In this document: piece after piece, positions 18,159 to 26,932 of the stretch
Numbering within the stretch: position 1 is the stretch's first letter
Layout of the letters: each line of letters starts with the position of its first letter
NCBI GenBank assembly: GCA_045534635.1
Contig: JAZSKB010000044.1
Span: forward strand, 1-64,000
Direction: 5' to 3'
Length of the DNA stretch: 64,000 nt
DNA from: UBA1205 sp045534635
GTDB lineage: Bacteria; Bacteroidota; Bacteroidia; Bacteroidales; WCHB1-69
The notes under the pieces: model-generated
Seen by the model: only the letters and a program-made list of their open reading frames with translations
Told to the model about the DNA's origin: nothing
Databases searched by the model: none
Program-made: the position numbers and the translations under genes

Positions 18159-18213
18159 CCAAAAATATTGAGTGTATTTTATTTAAAATAATTTATATAA
18201 ATCTTATATTAAA

Positions 18214-19326
18214 ATGTCAGAAGTATTAGAAAAAGTAAAAGTTTTGGCGATAAATCCAGGTTCTACCTCAACAAAGGTTGCAGTTATGGAATTAGACCCA
18301 TCAGTACAAGATGAAATTAAAGGTATTACTACAATATTTTCAAAAAATATAAAACATAGTGCAGAAACAATAAAATCGTTTGAACGTATTGCCGACCAAT
18401 ATAGTTTTCGGAAACAAGCGATTTTGAGTGAATTAGAATCTAATAATATAAATATCAATGATATTCAATATATTATAGGAAGAGGTGGTTTAGTAAAAAG
18501 TATCCCTTCTGGAATATATGAAGTAAATGAAGCAATGATTCACGACCTTACCATTGGATATGCAGGAGAACATGCCTGCAACTTGGGAGGATTGATAGCA
18601 CATGATATTGCTCAATCATTAGGTGTTAAAGCCTATATCGCAGACCCTGGAGTAGTTGATGAAATGGCACCAATATCTAAAGTTAGTGGTCACCCTGCAT
18701 TTACTCGTAATCCAATTTTTCATGCACTCAATCAAAAAATGGTAGCACGTATTTATTCAAGAAAAATCAATAGAAAATACGAAGACCTTAATTTGATTAT
18801 TGTTCATTTAGGTGGCGGAATTAGTATAGGCGTACACCAAGGTGGTAATGTTATTGATGTAAATCAAGCATTAAATGGTGATGGCCCATTTTCACCAGAA
18901 AGAAGTGGTTCTTTGCCTGTTATTTCTGTAATAGATGCATGTTTTAGTGGGAAATATACCAGAGAAGAATTGAATCAAATGGTTGTAGGCAAAGGTGGAT
19001 TTGTTGCATATCTTGGAACAAATGACGCTTTAGAGGTTGAAAATAGAGTAAAAGCAGGAGATAAAGAAGCAGATTTTTATGAATCAGCAATGGCATATCA
19101 AATTGCTAAGGAAATTGGAGCGGCTTCCACTGTTTTGAAAGGTAAAGTAGATGCTATATTACTTACTGGTGGAATGGCTTATGGAAAACCATTTATTGCA
19201 AAAATTGTAGATAGAGTTAATTATTTAGGACCTATTGATGTATTTCCGGGAGAAAATGAAAATGAAGCACTTGCATACAATGTGTTGCTCATGATAAAAG
19301 GGGAAGTCCCTTGTAAAGAATATTAA
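18214..19326 (+). CDS. buk: Butyrate kinase
   Basis: 370 residues of the ASKHA acetokinase family. The phosphate loop LAINPGSTSTKVAVM begins at residue 10. GRGGLVKSIPSGIYEVNE near 90 is characteristic of butyrate rather than acetate kinases. The nucleotide-binding VHLGGGISIGVH near 196 and LTGGMAYGKPF near 320 are intact. It converts butyryl-phosphate and ADP to butyrate and ATP, or acts on branched-chain acyl phosphates. The usual partner, phosphotransbutyrylase, is not adjacent; the gene has its own promoter and terminator. Confidence 0.94.
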   Translation: MSEVLEKVKVLAINPGSTSTKVAVMELDPSVQDEIKGITTIFSKNIKHSAETIKSFERIADQYSFRKQAILSELESNNININDIQYIIGRGGLVKSIPSGIYEVNEAMIHDLTIGYAGEHACNLGGLIAHDIAQSLGVKAYIADPGVVDEMAPISKVSGHPAFTRNPIFHALNQKMVARIYSRKINRKYEDLNLIIVHLGGGISIGVHQGGNVIDVNQALNGDGPFSPERSGSLPVISVIDACFSGKYTREELNQMVVGKGGFVAYLGTNDALEVENRVKAGDKEADFYESAMAYQIAKEIGAASTVLKGKVDAILLTGGMAYGKPFIAKIVDRVNYLGPIDVFPGENENEALAYNVLLMIKGEVPCKEY

Positions 19327-19336
19327 CAAATTATTT

Positions 19337-19367
19337 AAAGTTCGAGTTTAAAACTCGAACTTTTTTT
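19337..19367 (+). terminator. Terminator after buk
   Basis: Arms AAAGTTCGAGTTT and AAACTCGAACTTT flank one central A, followed by TTTT. It lies just before the next gene. Confidence 0.8.
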
Positions 19368-19370
19368 ACT

Positions 19371-20492
19371 ATGCGAACAATTCTAATCTTAATTAAAAAA
19401 GAATTTTTGCAAATATTTCGCAATAATGTTTTATGGCAATTGATAACTATTTTGCCATTAGCCGAAATGTTGGTATTCCCATTTGCTGCAGATATGGAAA
19501 TAAAACGCTTAAATATTGCGGTAGTAGATTATGACGGAACTTCTCTTTCAAGAGATATTCAGCATACATTGGGTGCTACCAAATATTTTCGTTTAGTTGA
19601 TGGCATTGCATCTTCCCAAGCAGGAGAATTGTCAATGAAAAAAAATAAAGTGGATATTGTCATAGAATTACCTCCCAATTTACAAGCATATATATATAGA
19701 CAACAACAACCAACAATTAGTATTACAGCCAATGCCGTAAATAGTATGAAAGCGGCGATAGGAGTTGCTTATTTACAACAATATTTTACAGATTATTTTG
19801 CTCGTTACTTCAAAAATACCAATGCATCGTTGGTTTCTAATATGGATAAAACTGTAGATATTAATGTTTTAAGGTGGTTTAATAAAAAAATGGACTATAA
19901 AAATGTTTTTGTTCCAGGAATATTGGCAGTATTGATAAGTATGATTGGAGCGATGTTGTCAACATTGAATATAGTAAGAGAAAAAGAATTGGGGACAATA
20001 GAACAAATCAATTTAACACCGATTAGCAAAACACAATTTTTTATTGGAAAAATGGTTCCATTTTGGATAATAGGAATGCTTGAATTTGCAGTTGGGCTTT
20101 TTTTTATGGTATTTTTATTCGGAATACATGTTCAAGGTTCTATTGCAGCCTTATTGCTAATAACAGCAATATTTCTTTTAGCAATGTTAGGATTAGGATT
20201 TATGGTAAGTATTTTTGCAGAAAATCAAGTACAATCAATGTTCGTAATGATATTTTTCTTTATCGTATTTATTTTGTTGAGTGGATTGTTTACTCCAATA
20301 GAAAGTATGCCACAATGGGCTCAAATTATGAATCTTATCAATCCGATAGCTCATTTTATGGAAATTTTACGAAGTATTATTCTTAAGGGAAGTTCTTTGA
20401 TTGATATGCGTTTTTATTTGTTAGGAATGACAATTTTTGCATTGATTTCCAATGCGATAACAATAATTTTTTATAAAAGTAGAGTAGATTAG
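19371..20492 (+). CDS. ABC-2 type transporter permease (YbhS/YhiH-like)
   Basis: 373 residues. One N-terminal helix (residues 20-40) is followed by a large periplasmic domain, which begins LNIAVVDYDGTSLSRDI. Five C-terminal helices then contain VPGILAVLISMIGAMLSTLNIVREKELGTIEQ, broken here only by description of position 180-212. The IVREKELGTIEQ element is typical of the family. Such permeases need an ATPase and often an HlyD-type adaptor, neither of which is adjacent. Substrate unknown; exporters of this type move drugs or envelope compounds. The gene lies directly after the buk terminator and 16 bases before an SDR gene. Confidence 0.85.
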   Translation: MRTILILIKKEFLQIFRNNVLWQLITILPLAEMLVFPFAADMEIKRLNIAVVDYDGTSLSRDIQHTLGATKYFRLVDGIASSQAGELSMKKNKVDIVIELPPNLQAYIYRQQQPTISITANAVNSMKAAIGVAYLQQYFTDYFARYFKNTNASLVSNMDKTVDINVLRWFNKKMDYKNVFVPGILAVLISMIGAMLSTLNIVREKELGTIEQINLTPISKTQFFIGKMVPFWIIGMLEFAVGLFFMVFLFGIHVQGSIAALLLITAIFLLAMLGLGFMVSIFAENQVQSMFVMIFFFIVFILLSGLFTPIESMPQWAQIMNLINPIAHFMEILRSIILKGSSLIDMRFYLLGMTIFALISNAITIIFYKSRVD

Positions 20493-20508
20493 AAATTTTA
20501 ATATTATT

Positions 20509-21264
20509 ATGATTGCATATATTACAGGGGCAACAAGTGGATTTGGTAAAGCCATTGCCCAAAAAATGGCTAAACATGGTTTTAATCTTATTATAACCGG
20601 TAGAAGAAAAGAACGTTTAGATACTTTGGCAGAAGAATTGGAAAAACAATACAATGTTAAAGTATTGGTATCGGCATACGATGTTAGAGACGCAAATGCG
20701 GTAGCAGATGCTGTTGAGATTTTACCAGAAGAATGGAAAGCAATAGATGTATTGGTAAATAATGCAGGTTTGGCTGTTGGTTTGGGTGGAATACAATCAG
20801 GCGAATTAGATGATTGGAACAGAATGATTGATACCAATGTTAAAGGTTTACTTTATGTAAGTCGAGCAATAGCACCATTGATGATAGCCCGTAAAAATGG
20901 TCATATTATAAACATTGGTTCAATAGCAGGAAAAGAAGTTTATGCAGGAGGAAATGTATATTGTGCAACAAAACATGCTGTTGATGCGATTAGTAAAGCA
21001 ATGCGAATAGATATGCTCCCTCATCATATAAAAGTTAGCCAGATTTGTCCAGGAGCAGCAGAAACCGAATTTTCTTTGGTACGCTATAAAGGTGATAAAA
21101 ATGCTGCAGATAATGTTTATAAAGGTTATACACCATTGTATGCAGAGGATATTGCCGATGTAGTGTATTATCTTGTATCATTGCCCAAACATGTATGTAT
21201 CAATGATTTGGTGATAACTTGTTTGGAACAAGCAAATGCAACAAATTTCGATAAACATCTTTAA
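20509..21264 (+). CDS. SDR-family NAD(P)-dependent oxidoreductase
   Basis: 251 residues, a classical short-chain dehydrogenase. The cofactor motif TGATSGFG is at residues 6-13 and RRKER follows the second strand, suggesting NADP preference. NNAG is near residue 84. The catalytic Ser-Tyr-Lys set is visible as NIGSIAGKEVYAGGNVYCATKHAV around 140-162. It resembles the YdfG type, which oxidises 3-hydroxy acids such as serine or 3-hydroxypropionate, but the substrate cannot be read from the sequence. It probably shares a transcript with the following DUF2851 gene. Confidence 0.9.
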   Translation: MIAYITGATSGFGKAIAQKMAKHGFNLIITGRRKERLDTLAEELEKQYNVKVLVSAYDVRDANAVADAVEILPEEWKAIDVLVNNAGLAVGLGGIQSGELDDWNRMIDTNVKGLLYVSRAIAPLMIARKNGHIINIGSIAGKEVYAGGNVYCATKHAVDAISKAMRIDMLPHHIKVSQICPGAAETEFSLVRYKGDKNAADNVYKGYTPLYAEDIADVVYYLVSLPKHVCINDLVITCLEQANATNFDKHL

Positions 21265-21266
21265 TA

Positions 21267-22544
21267 ATGGACGAAGCACTATTGCAATATCTATGGAAAT
21301 ATAAATTATTTGCCTTAAAAGAATATTTAACTACTGATGGGCAAAGTATTGATATTGTAGATGTTGGTGTAGAAAATAAAAACAGTGGTCCTGATTTTGA
21401 AAATGTAAAAATCAAAATTGGAAATACTTTGTGGGTTGGAGCAGTTGAAATTCATTTAAAATCTTCAGATTGGCTCAAACATGGACATACTTCAGATAAA
21501 ATTTATGATAATGTAATTTTACATGTTGTTTATGAAAATGATGTTCTAATAAAAGATAGTCGAGGAAGGAATGTGCCGACATTTGAAGTTAAAAATCTGA
21601 TTGATAAATCTTTAATAGATAAGTATAAATACTATCTCAATTCATCTCAAACGATTGTTTGTAATCAGAGTCTTTCATCAATAGAAAGATTACAAGTTAT
21701 GGCTTGGTTAGAACGTTTGTTGGTAGAACGTTTAGAAAAGCGAACCAATACGATAGAATTGCAATTGCAAATTAATGCAGCACATAAAGAAGAGGTATTT
21801 TATCATATTTTAGCCAAAGCGTTTGGATTTAAAACAAATGCTCAACCAATGCAGTTGTTAGCACAATCAATCCCAATGTCTGTTTTGGCAAAACATAGAG
21901 ATAATTTAGTGCAAATAGAAGCAATTTTATTTGGTCAAGCGGGGTTTTTAGATGAACATTATGAAGATACATATCCAAAAATGTTACAAAAAGAATACGA
22001 ATTTTTGAAACGTAAGTTTAATCTTAAGCCTTTATGTGATATTTCTATGTGGAAATTTGCAAGAATGTATCCAACAGGTTTTCCAACAATAAGAATAGCC
22101 CAATTTGCAAATTTAGTGTATAAATCAAAATCTTTGTTATCAAAGGTATTAGAAATTCAAAATATACATCAATTAATAGCATTGTTTTCGGTAGAAGCCT
22201 CAACATATTGGGATACTCATTATCGTTTTGATGTATTATCAATGGCTAAACGAAAAAAAATATTAGGAGAACAATCTATTTATTCTTTGATAATCAATAT
22301 TATACTTCCATTTATGTTTGCTTCTTCATACTGGGAAGATAATTTGGAATTACGAACAAAAGTATTTGATTTTTATGCTCAGATTCCAATAGAAAATAAT
22401 GCAATTGTGCGACGATTTAAATCATTGTCGCCACAACTAAATTCAGCAATGCACTCACAAGCATTGATAGAATTGTATCAGAATTATTGTTTGGAAAAAC
22501 GTTGTTTACAATGTAATTTTGGCATACAATTATTGAAAGGTTAG
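21267..22544 (+). CDS. DUF2851 family protein
   Basis: 425 residues. The opening MDEALLQYLWKYKLF and the block NSGPDFENVKIKIG with VGAVEIHLKSSDW are diagnostic of DUF2851, a Bacteroidota family of unknown role. The D...E.H pattern in that block is nuclease-like, but activity is not established. The C-terminus has a CLEKRCLQCNFG cysteine cluster that may bind metal. It starts 2 bases after the SDR stop codon and ends by overlapping the convergent peroxidase gene by four bases. Confidence 0.88.
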   Translation: MDEALLQYLWKYKLFALKEYLTTDGQSIDIVDVGVENKNSGPDFENVKIKIGNTLWVGAVEIHLKSSDWLKHGHTSDKIYDNVILHVVYENDVLIKDSRGRNVPTFEVKNLIDKSLIDKYKYYLNSSQTIVCNQSLSSIERLQVMAWLERLLVERLEKRTNTIELQLQINAAHKEEVFYHILAKAFGFKTNAQPMQLLAQSIPMSVLAKHRDNLVQIEAILFGQAGFLDEHYEDTYPKMLQKEYEFLKRKFNLKPLCDISMWKFARMYPTGFPTIRIAQFANLVYKSKSLLSKVLEIQNIHQLIALFSVEASTYWDTHYRFDVLSMAKRKKILGEQSIYSLIINIILPFMFASSYWEDNLELRTKVFDFYAQIPIENNAIVRRFKSLSPQLNSAMHSQALIELYQNYCLEKRCLQCNFGIQLLKG

Positions 22545-23692
22545 GGGAGTTCTTGCGGTTTTGAATATTTACTATTGTTAATAAATAAACTATCGTTAAG
22601 TGTTAAAAGAAAAGCTTTTAGTTGACGTTTTTCTTTTTGTGTCAACATGACCCCGCCATTATTTATTTGATGCATAAGTGAATGGACATAAGGTGTATTT
22701 TTTAATCCTTCGCTATAAAAATCAATAACCTCATCTAATGTTTTGAATCTTCCATCGTGCATATAAGGTGCTGTAAATGATATATTTCTCAAAGATGGAG
22801 CTCGGTATGCACCTATATCGTTAGGGGTTCTTGTTACAGAGGCTCTATCTTGAGAATCGTTGAAAAGAGAATCTAATCCATTGTTATAAAATGAATTAGT
22901 TGTCATCAATAAATTTCCATCACTACCATGACAATGGAAACAGTCTGCACCTTCTTCGGTAACAAATAAAACATAACCCGCTAATTCATCATCGGTAAGT
23001 TGGGTTTCTCCTCGAAGATATTTATCAAATTTAGAATCGGAGGAGATTAAAGTGCGAATAAATTGAGCAATTGCTTTGCAAATTCTATCAAGCGTGATTT
23101 CTTCAGAACCAAAAGCGGCTTTAAACATTGGCGGATAAATGCTGATATTTTCCAAGGTAGCAATACATCTTTCTGGACTTGAACACATCTCGTCATCGGC
23201 AATAATAGTCATTCGGACAATATCTTCTAAATTTCGATATTGAATATTGGGATTGTCAGGATATATCATTCCATTCCATAAATATCCATTGTTATTGAAT
23301 ACTAAGTTGTACAATGGCATAACAACATGATTTGTATATTTTCCTGTTACTCCGAAAGTTAAGCCATCTGTATATTTTGGATGTTCTATTCCACAAGTAA
23401 AAGCATTTGCTTGAATATGACAAGAAGCACAACACATCATAGAGTCTGCATTATTTCCACTATAACCCCGAAAACGTTTATCGTAAAAAAGATAACGACC
23501 CAATTTTATACCTTCCTCTGTGAGAGGATTATCTGTAGGAAGATTGAGTTTATTGGGAAAATATTTTGGTATATCTATCTTATATTCAGTTGTTTTGAAT
23601 TGATTTTTGTCTTCTATTGGGTCGCAAGAATATGAAAATATTATTAAACAGCTGATTAATAATAGATTATAAAGTTTTGTTTTTTGTTTCAT
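22541..23692 (-). CDS. Di-heme cytochrome c peroxidase lipoprotein
   Basis: 383 residues of the CcpA/MauG family. A lipobox (FSYSC at 19-23) anchors it in the envelope. Two heme-c sites are visible: CASCH at 88-92 and CFHCH near residue 250. A conserved APYMHDGRFKTLDEVIDFY segment lies near 335. It reduces hydrogen peroxide with electrons from a cytochrome or quinol chain. Its ATG overlaps the stop of the upstream PAS gene (TAATG), so the two are translationally coupled, which suggests joint control by the PAS protein's signal. Confidence 0.92.
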   Translation of the reverse strand: MKQKTKLYNLLLISCLIIFSYSCDPIEDKNQFKTTEYKIDIPKYFPNKLNLPTDNPLTEEGIKLGRYLFYDKRFRGYSGNNADSMMCCASCHIQANAFTCGIEHPKYTDGLTFGVTGKYTNHVVMPLYNLVFNNNGYLWNGMIYPDNPNIQYRNLEDIVRMTIIADDEMCSSPERCIATLENISIYPPMFKAAFGSEEITLDRICKAIAQFIRTLISSDSKFDKYLRGETQLTDDELAGYVLFVTEEGADCFHCHGSDGNLLMTTNSFYNNGLDSLFNDSQDRASVTRTPNDIGAYRAPSLRNISFTAPYMHDGRFKTLDEVIDFYSEGLKNTPYVHSLMHQINNGGVMLTQKEKRQLKAFLLTLNDSLFINNSKYSKPQELP

Positions 23693-24015
23693 TATTTGCG
23701 AATATAATGAGGTATATCAAAAGGTATTACAAAAGAATATTCTATAAGACCTCCAATGGAGCCATCATCTTTTTGCCAAGTGGTTTGATAAATAATTTTC
23801 TTTTTTCCTTGTTTTTCAATAGTATAACTATTGGTTCCACCTTTTGCTAAAAGTTGTTTGATTTTTTCTTGAGCATGGGGTGGGTGACAAGCAAATAGAT
23901 TCATACCACGTTTGTCTCCAAAGGTATTGATAGACATATCATTCATATAAATAATAACGCCTTCTGTATCGCAAACTGTAACACTACCATTTTGATGTTT
24001 AAAATAATCTATCAT
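23692..24015 (-). CDS. Small stand-alone PAS-domain protein
   Basis: 107 residues, a single PAS-like fold. GSVTVCDTEGVIIYMNDMS is the typical first strand pair, ACHPPHAQEKIKQLL the helix segment, and KIIYQTTWQKDDGSIGGLIE the final strands. There is no output domain. The Cys-His pair at ACHPPH could bind a ligand such as heme or metal; this is inference. It is the first gene of an operon with the di-heme peroxidase, overlapping it by one base, and is read from a promoter that lies inside the 51-bp repeat. Confidence 0.75.
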   Translation of the reverse strand: MIDYFKHQNGSVTVCDTEGVIIYMNDMSINTFGDKRGMNLFACHPPHAQEKIKQLLAKGGTNSYTIEKQGKKKIIYQTTWQKDDGSIGGLIEYSFVIPFDIPHYIRK

Positions 24016-24023
24016 AATATTTT

Positions 24024-24074
24024 TTTTGCAAAGATACGAATTTTATTGTTATTCATTGAATTTTATGTAAAAAA
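24024..24074. repeat. 51-bp direct repeat, left copy
   Basis: Identical over 51 bases to 26554-26604 and in the same orientation. The pair exactly encloses the restriction-modification genes. This copy contains the native promoter of the PAS-peroxidase operon on the minus strand. Confidence 0.9.
24029..24036 (-). promoter_or_regulatory. -7 box for the PAS-peroxidase operon
   Basis: TATCTTTG on the minus strand within the left 51-bp repeat, 13 bases before the PAS start codon at 24015. Confidence 0.7.
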
Positions 24075-24094
24075 TAATTCTTTACTTCATATTA

Positions 24095-24772
24095 TTAGCT
24101 ATTAAACTTTGCAAAATAGTTATCAATTTCTGAACGTAATTCAACACCTGCTCTTTCAAAACAATCAAGTAAGTCATTGTATGCCCCTTCTCCTCCAAGA
24201 AAATTCCAAAAGTCTTCCGCCACTTTTAATTCATTATCAATATCTAACATTCCTGCCATAGTCCAAAATTGATATGGTTCTGGTTCATACGGATTGTATG
24301 GAATTGCGATTAAAGTGTGTATTTTTGCATTTTTATTACTTGTATAGGCAATTCCTGCCCATTCTAAAAGTGTTTGTTTGTACTTCTGAAAGTCTCCTTT
24401 ATTCGGTTTTGCAGTTTTTAAATCGAATAAAAATTGTTCTCCTTTATCGTTTTCTACAAATAAATCAATTTTGGCAGGTTTTAATTTATTTTTTATTCCA
24501 GATAAATGTTTTTGGAGTACTTCCAATTCTTTAATTTTATCTGGTTTGGGATTGTAGGTTAATTTATTTATAATTGCTTGCACCGATTGTTGACAATCGG
24601 CATATATAGATTGTCCAACAACATATTGAGTTTCAACCTTAACAAAATTATTTCTTGCCAAAGCAGCAGCAACGGGTTCAAAAATTGATGTCCCAAATGT
24701 TGTCAAAAGCGACTGCATAAAAGAATATAATGCCATTCTATCTTTTCCTAATAAGCGAGTATGAAATGGCAT
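24095..24772 (-). CDS. TdeIII-family type II restriction endonuclease
   Basis: 225 residues from ATG 24772. The block MPFHTRLLGKDRMALYSF, the FGTSIFEPVA segment and KIDLFVENDKGEQFLFDLKT are characteristic of the TdeIII restriction family. The last holds the nuclease core, with the Asp of IDLF and the Asp-Leu-Lys of FDLKTAKPNKGDF. It would cut unmethylated DNA at the site protected by the neighbouring methyltransferase. Coding potential continues about 33 codons upstream of ATG 24772 without any ATG, GTG or TTG, up to the methyltransferase stop, so the real start may be an ATT at 24871. The specificity is not certain from sequence. Confidence 0.87.
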   Translation of the reverse strand: MPFHTRLLGKDRMALYSFMQSLLTTFGTSIFEPVAAALARNNFVKVETQYVVGQSIYADCQQSVQAIINKLTYNPKPDKIKELEVLQKHLSGIKNKLKPAKIDLFVENDKGEQFLFDLKTAKPNKGDFQKYKQTLLEWAGIAYTSNKNAKIHTLIAIPYNPYEPEPYQFWTMAGMLDIDNELKVAEDFWNFLGGEGAYNDLLDCFERAGVELRSEIDNYFAKFNS

Positions 24773-24870
24773 ATAATTGTTTTGAGGAACATAATTTTTA
24801 AATTTGTTCCTTAAACAAGTCGAAATAACTTCTTGTATTTCAGTTTTTTGTTTTAATGTTAAAGCTATAA

Positions 24871-26460
24871 TTATTTTTCTTTTAAGTGAAAAATTATTTC
24901 CGAATAAGCGTTTTTATTCTTTTCGGTTCTGTTTAAAACGGGACGTTTAAATTGTTCAACAATTTGCATTCCCGATTTTTCCGCGATAGAAGGATACAAA
25001 TTGTATTTGTCGTTTGCAACCAAAAAGACATTGTAATCATTGCACAAAAATTGTTTGCAGTTGTTTAAAACCGCAGCAATACCTTCTACGTATGATTGTT
25101 GTGCTTCGGCTTTCTGTCCTTTAAACAACGGACCTATTTCCAACTCGTCGTTCCGTTCAAAACCGAACAAATCGTATGCGTATGCGTGTTGTTCGTGGTA
25201 ATCAATTAATCCTACGTATGGAGGAGAAGAAAAAATACCTTTAATTTTTTTGTTTTTTGCTAAATCTGCAAAAGTCGGATTGAACTTTCGTAATTCATCA
25301 AAAATATTCATTGTTCTACTATCACCAGTCAAACAATATTGATAAGTATTGGTTCTGATAGAATCAAAATATTGCAATCGTTTTATAGTATCTTTGTTAT
25401 AAGTTTCCCACCATTTAAAGATAGAAAAAAGTGGTTTACACATTTTTCCGTGTTTATGACAATAATACGTTGTTGTTATTGGTTCTAACAATGTGGCTAA
25501 ATCTGCATGTGTGGTTGCTCGACAACTGCGTATTGTTCGACTCAAAATAATACTTACAATTTTTTTTGTTAATGGATTTTCAATCTTTTTGATTCTTTCA
25601 AAAACAAAGTCTATTTCTGCACGCACATTAGGAAAATACCATTTATCAAGGAAAGTTTTATCGTTATTCTGTTTTAATTTGATATTGTATTTATCAACAA
25701 GTTTTTGATAAATAGGTAAAAATTCTTTTTCCTTTTCTTTGCTGTATTCTTTTTCGTTTATATCCTTTTGTTGTAAACGATATTTATAATCAGGAACAGG
25801 AAAATGAACAGCATTATAATCGTTCAAATTCTGTGTTAATTCGTTATCAAATTCCTTAATATGCGATTCAATAACAAATTGTTTTAATGATTCGGAAATT
25901 TTTTTTACTTCACTAATAATGTCTGTAATATCATATTTGGCAACTTTACAATTGCCAATTAAAGCGTTGAAAGCCGAAATGTCAATCCCTATTGCATTCA
26001 TTGCTAATTCATTTGCTTGAACCATTGTGGTTCCACTGCCAGAAAATGGGTCTAATACTATATCTCCTTTTTGAAAAAAGGTTTTTGTTTTAAATTTATC
26101 AGTATGACTATCTAAAAAATATTCAACTAATTGTGGAATATATTTTCCTTTATATGGATGCAATCTATGCACGTGTTTGGTTGTATCAGCTTCTTTCAAA
26201 TTATCAAAAGATAATGCCCAATTTAGGTCGTTTCCAAGTTTCTCTTTCCACTCAATTTCTCGTTTGCCATTTGTTGACTTATAATAGGATATTAAATCTG
26301 TTTTACAAATCATTGTAGAACCATTTTCTCCATATTTTTTCACTTTACCATATTGGACAAGATACATAATATTGGAAGTGGTAACATTTTTACCTATGTA
26401 TTCTGTTGCGAATAATGAGGCTTCTTTTATTGTTATCAAATCCTTGGCTTGATTACTCAT
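24871..26460 (-). CDS. DNA methyltransferase of the TdeIII-like RM system
   Basis: 529 residues. Residues 8-60 form an excisionase-like winged helix (LITIKEASLFATEYIG...TDLISYY). Motif I, LDPFSGSGTT, is at 136-145 and the catalytic motif SPPY is at 412-415, separated by a long region that probably holds target recognition. SPPY suits an N4-cytosine or N6-adenine amino-methyltransferase. It protects host DNA from the nuclease encoded just downstream. Its TAA stop shares one base with a possible ATT start of the nuclease. Its promoter lies in the right 51-bp repeat. The pair appears to be horizontally acquired. Confidence 0.9.
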   Translation of the reverse strand: MSNQAKDLITIKEASLFATEYIGKNVTTSNIMYLVQYGKVKKYGENGSTMICKTDLISYYKSTNGKREIEWKEKLGNDLNWALSFDNLKEADTTKHVHRLHPYKGKYIPQLVEYFLDSHTDKFKTKTFFQKGDIVLDPFSGSGTTMVQANELAMNAIGIDISAFNALIGNCKVAKYDITDIISEVKKISESLKQFVIESHIKEFDNELTQNLNDYNAVHFPVPDYKYRLQQKDINEKEYSKEKEKEFLPIYQKLVDKYNIKLKQNNDKTFLDKWYFPNVRAEIDFVFERIKKIENPLTKKIVSIILSRTIRSCRATTHADLATLLEPITTTYYCHKHGKMCKPLFSIFKWWETYNKDTIKRLQYFDSIRTNTYQYCLTGDSRTMNIFDELRKFNPTFADLAKNKKIKGIFSSPPYVGLIDYHEQHAYAYDLFGFERNDELEIGPLFKGQKAEAQQSYVEGIAAVLNNCKQFLCNDYNVFLVANDKYNLYPSIAEKSGMQIVEQFKRPVLNRTEKNKNAYSEIIFHLKEK

Positions 26461-26553
26461 TTTTATGTTTTTTTATTTTATCAGTTCAACAATTACGACA
26501 AATTGTATTGCTATTTTTAATTTTAAGATTATTGTAATTTATTTTTAATAAGA

Positions 26554-26604
26554 TTTTGCAAAGATACGAATTTTATTGTTATTCATTGAATTTTATGTAA
26601 AAAA
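26554..26604. repeat. 51-bp direct repeat, right copy
   Basis: Second perfect copy of the repeat at 24024-24074, about 2.53 kb apart. It lies 93 bases upstream of the methyltransferase and supplies its promoter. Confidence 0.9.
26559..26566 (-). promoter_or_regulatory. -7 box for the restriction-modification operon
   Basis: TATCTTTG on the minus strand inside the right repeat copy, giving a leader of roughly 90 bases before ATG 26460. Confidence 0.65.
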
Positions 26605-26932
26605 ATATTTTTGATTATTACAATTGGTGTATTGAACTATGTGTCATTTCCAAAAGGAGTTGTGACATCTTTTATTGAAAAAAAACTCCTCAAATCTCTT
26701 ACGGTATGGTAATAAAAAGTAATTTTGCATTGGTATTTTTATAGTAGTGTTTAATGATTTTAGTATAGTGTTTGTAAAGATGATTGTAAACGCAAAAAAA
26801 TAGAAGTTAATCATAATAAGAAAATAAATCGTAAGGTAAGTGGTAACATTAGTAATTGCTGGAGGCAAATTTATTATACATTAGATATGTTAAAAAAAAT
26901 GTTTCCCAAGCCTTTAAAAGAAATAAATCACA
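26605..26932. other. Spacer between the RM repeat and the patatin gene
   Basis: 328 bases without a supported gene. An inverted pair AGGAGTT/AACTCCT about 28 bases apart (26656-26697) is the only structure seen, and it is too loose to call a terminator. No clear TAnnTTTG box precedes the patatin gene. Short minus-strand frames here have no coding character. Confidence 0.4.

Noticed and set aside
24024..26604. Insertion sequence or MITE carrying the RM genes
   Set aside because: No transposase and no terminal inverted repeats; the repeats are long, direct and promoter-bearing.
26644..26868. A 74-residue minus-strand membrane-like frame in the spacer before the patatin gene
   Set aside because: Composition reflects AT-rich noncoding DNA (Phe/Ile/Thr runs); no promoter, start context or family resemblance.
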